In this document: positions 62,501 through 64,000 of the stretch, one piece after another | Layout of the letters: the number at the start of each line of letters is the position of its first letter | Position numbering within the stretch: position 1 is the first letter of the stretch | Source: Lycocorax pyrrhopterus obiensis | Taxonomy: Eukaryota; Chordata; Aves; Passeriformes; Paradisaeidae | DNA: 64,000 nucleotides | Assembly (NCBI GenBank): GCA_014706295.1 | Contig: JACSVZ010000004.1 | Coordinates: 1,566,638-1,630,637, forward strand | Direction of reading: 5' to 3' | Translations under genes and position numbers: made by a program | Notes under the pieces: generated by a model | The model's input: the letters and a program-made list of their open reading frames with translations, nothing else | Database searches by the model: none | Told to the model about the DNA's origin: nothing

Positions 62501-63172
62501 GCCCAGTAATGGAGCGCAGGATTGAAAGGCTGCAGTATTGTTCATGCCAGCAAAGAGCCTGGCCCTGCCTGAGATGTGCCCCTGATACCTTGGACATTGT
62601 CCCTCCTAGGGTTCATTCAACACTCACACTGATTTAGAGTCTAGGCTGGCATGGGCCATCCTGCCTCTGCTGCTATACGGTGAAATCCTGAGGTCCACAG
62701 CTTCAAATGGACCCTTAAATGCCTTTTGTACAAAAGACCCACTACCAAGATCACTTCTGAGAGTGGCAGTGAAATGTCGGAGCAATGGAGCAATCTGAAG
62801 GGCTTCAGGAGTTCAGAGGTGCTCAGGATGCTGGGAGGATGAAGGAGTACAATGGGGAAAGAAAGAAAAAGCTAGGATTGTTTTCTAATCTCTTTATTTG
62901 CTTTGGTCCAGATAAACCCAAGCATACTGCTTCTCAAACTTTGGTGATGCGCTGCTTTTTCACAGGAGAAAATTCTGCTTGGTAGGGCAGCCCTAACTCT
63001 CTACGGAGCCAAAACAGAGACTCCCAAAACGTCGGTTCCAGGGTATGTGTTCTTCCTAGGTACCTGTTTGCTGCATAACAACTGGGACAGGGACAGCAGC
63101 AAGAGCACAGCAGGTGTTCTGTGCCATTAGCCTTTGCAGGTTCTTTTTCATAAAATAAAGAGACAAGTAGAG
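59547..63172. other. Unique non-coding DNA
   Basis: No gene was recognised. A tetranucleotide microsatellite lies at 59833-59874 and a purine-rich GAGA stretch at about 61022-61054. A short weak resemblance to CR1 near 60,780-60,840 was not convincing. Open frames stay near 110 codons or less. Confidence 0.55.
59833..59874. repeat. (ATAG)n microsatellite
   Basis: About ten ATAG (GATA-class) tetranucleotides with one ATAC interruption near 59841-59844. Tracts like this are commonly polymorphic. Confidence 0.92.
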
Positions 63173-63905
63173 TGGAATCAGAAGCATAGAATAGTTAGGG
63201 TTGGAAGGGACTTCTGGAGATGATCCAGTCAACCCTGCTGCCAAGGCAGGAGCAGGTGACACAGGACTGCATCCAGGTGGGTTTGGAATGCCTCCAAAGA
63301 GGGAGACTCCTTTCGCTGGGCAGCCTGTTCCAGTGCTCTGCCAGCCTCAGTGTAAGGAAGTTGTTCCTCATGTTGAGGTGGAACTTCTTGTGTTTTAGTT
63401 TATGGACGTTGCTCCTCATCTTATCATTGCTGGGCACCTGAAAAGAGCCTGGCACCATCCTCTTGGCAGCCACCTTTGAGATATTTATATGCATTAATGA
63501 GATCCCTTCTCAGTCTTCTCTAGATTAAATAGGTCCAGCTCCGTCCTGACTTGCTGAAGTCAAGGTAGACAAAATCCACTGCTCTCCCTTCATCCACCCA
63601 GTCAGTCACGCCATCACAGAAGGCTATCAGATTGGTCAGGTATGATTTCCACTTGTTGAATCCATGCTGACTACTCCAAATGACCTTCTTTTCTTTTACA
63701 TTCTTGCTAATGACGTCCAGAATCATCTGTTCCATCACCTTTCCAAGGATGGAGGTGAGGCTGACTGGCCTGCGACTTCCTAGGTCCTCCTTCTTGCCCT
63801 TTTTGAAGATGGGAGTAACACTGGCTTTTCTCCACTCTTTGAGCATCTTTCCTGTTCTCCATGATTTTTCAAAGTTGATAGGAAGAAGAAGTGAACCTTG
63901 CAATA
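63173..63905 (-). mobile_element. CR1: CR1 LINE with internal deletion
   Basis: The low-coordinate end holds a CR1 3' tail (GCATAGAATAGTTAGGGTTG, GAAGGGACTTCTGGAGATGA). The last ORF2 codons follow, out of frame in part: 63195-63494 on the minus strand has KLKHKKFHLNMRNNFLTLRL and AEHWNRLPS. Beyond about 63545 the sequence jumps to the front half of the reverse transcriptase. Roughly the last two thirds of that enzyme is missing between the two parts. It may be one element deleted internally or two adjacent pieces; a continuous open frame across the junction slightly favours one element. Confidence 0.88.
63520..63903 (-). pseudogene. CR1 reverse transcriptase fingers/palm fragment
   Basis: The 127-codon minus-strand frame holds the N-terminal half of the CR1 reverse transcriptase. 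It has FEKSWRTG (residues 11-18), the VTPIFKKGKKED block (29-40), RPVSLTS (45-51) and SSQHGF (77-82). YLDFSK (113-118) is motif A, whose aspartate at 115 is the first metal-binding residue of the palm. Directly after that lysine the reading switches to sequence from near the element's 3' end and stops eight residues later. The FADD catalytic motif is absent. The ATG is internal, since the true protein starts far upstream. Confidence 0.88.
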
Positions 63906-64000
63906 AAACCCTGCAACCTTCTGCACAACAGCAACAGAAAACTGCAGCTTGTCCTTGTCAGCTCCTCAGCTGATGGTCTGCGTGATGCCTCATCAGCCCT
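63906..64000. other. Flank of the last CR1, unassigned
   Basis: The final 95 bases do not align clearly to CR1 by eye. They may be a diverged upstream part of the same element or unique DNA. The window ends here. Confidence 0.4.

Overview
The window reads as non-coding DNA from a bird nuclear genome. Several CR1 LINE copies show the usual avian 3' end, runs of an ATTCTGTGATTCTATGA-like octamer. Three kinds of endogenous retrovirus LTR of avian type are also present. I find no cellular protein-coding exon, no tRNA or rRNA gene, no CRISPR array and no prokaryotic feature. Open frames in the unique DNA are short and match nothing I know. Intergenic or long-intron DNA is the most likely setting. 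Neognath bird is as precise as I would go. All family names come from memory of consensus sequences, not from a database search.

Layout. 142-978: 3' part of a CR1 on the minus strand, with a reverse-transcriptase C-terminal frame broken by one TGA. 3424-3662: CR1 tail (-). 11338-11613 and 15600-15838: CR1 tails (+). 23051-23285: an isolated CR1 endonuclease-domain piece (-). 26022-26193: minisatellite of 17/18-bp units. 43851-43909: 59-bp CR1 tail (+). 50115-53262: retroviral cluster. 53445-53610: degenerate CR1. 58513-59551: one LTR nested in another. 63173-63905: internally deleted CR1 with a reverse-transcriptase fingers/palm fragment (-). The stretches between are unique AT-rich DNA with a few simple repeats, one strong hairpin (7744-7775) and one G-quadruplex motif (8250-8269).

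The most notable locus is 50115-52508, read on the minus strand. It has a 1082-bp 5' LTR, a primer-binding site matching the 3' end of tRNA-Ala (17/18), a short leader, a fragment of integrase, a polypurine tract and a 564-bp 3' LTR. It is bounded by a perfect 5-bp duplication, AGAGT. The two LTRs belong to visibly different families: U3 is unrelated and only the last part of U5 is alike. That is not expected of a simple provirus and suggests a mosaic. The 3' LTR family recurs at 58913-59503 as a solo LTR inserted into a third LTR type, with near-perfect 5-bp duplications at both nesting levels. None of the retroviral or LINE frames is intact. No functional gene set is present, and the remnants are fossils.
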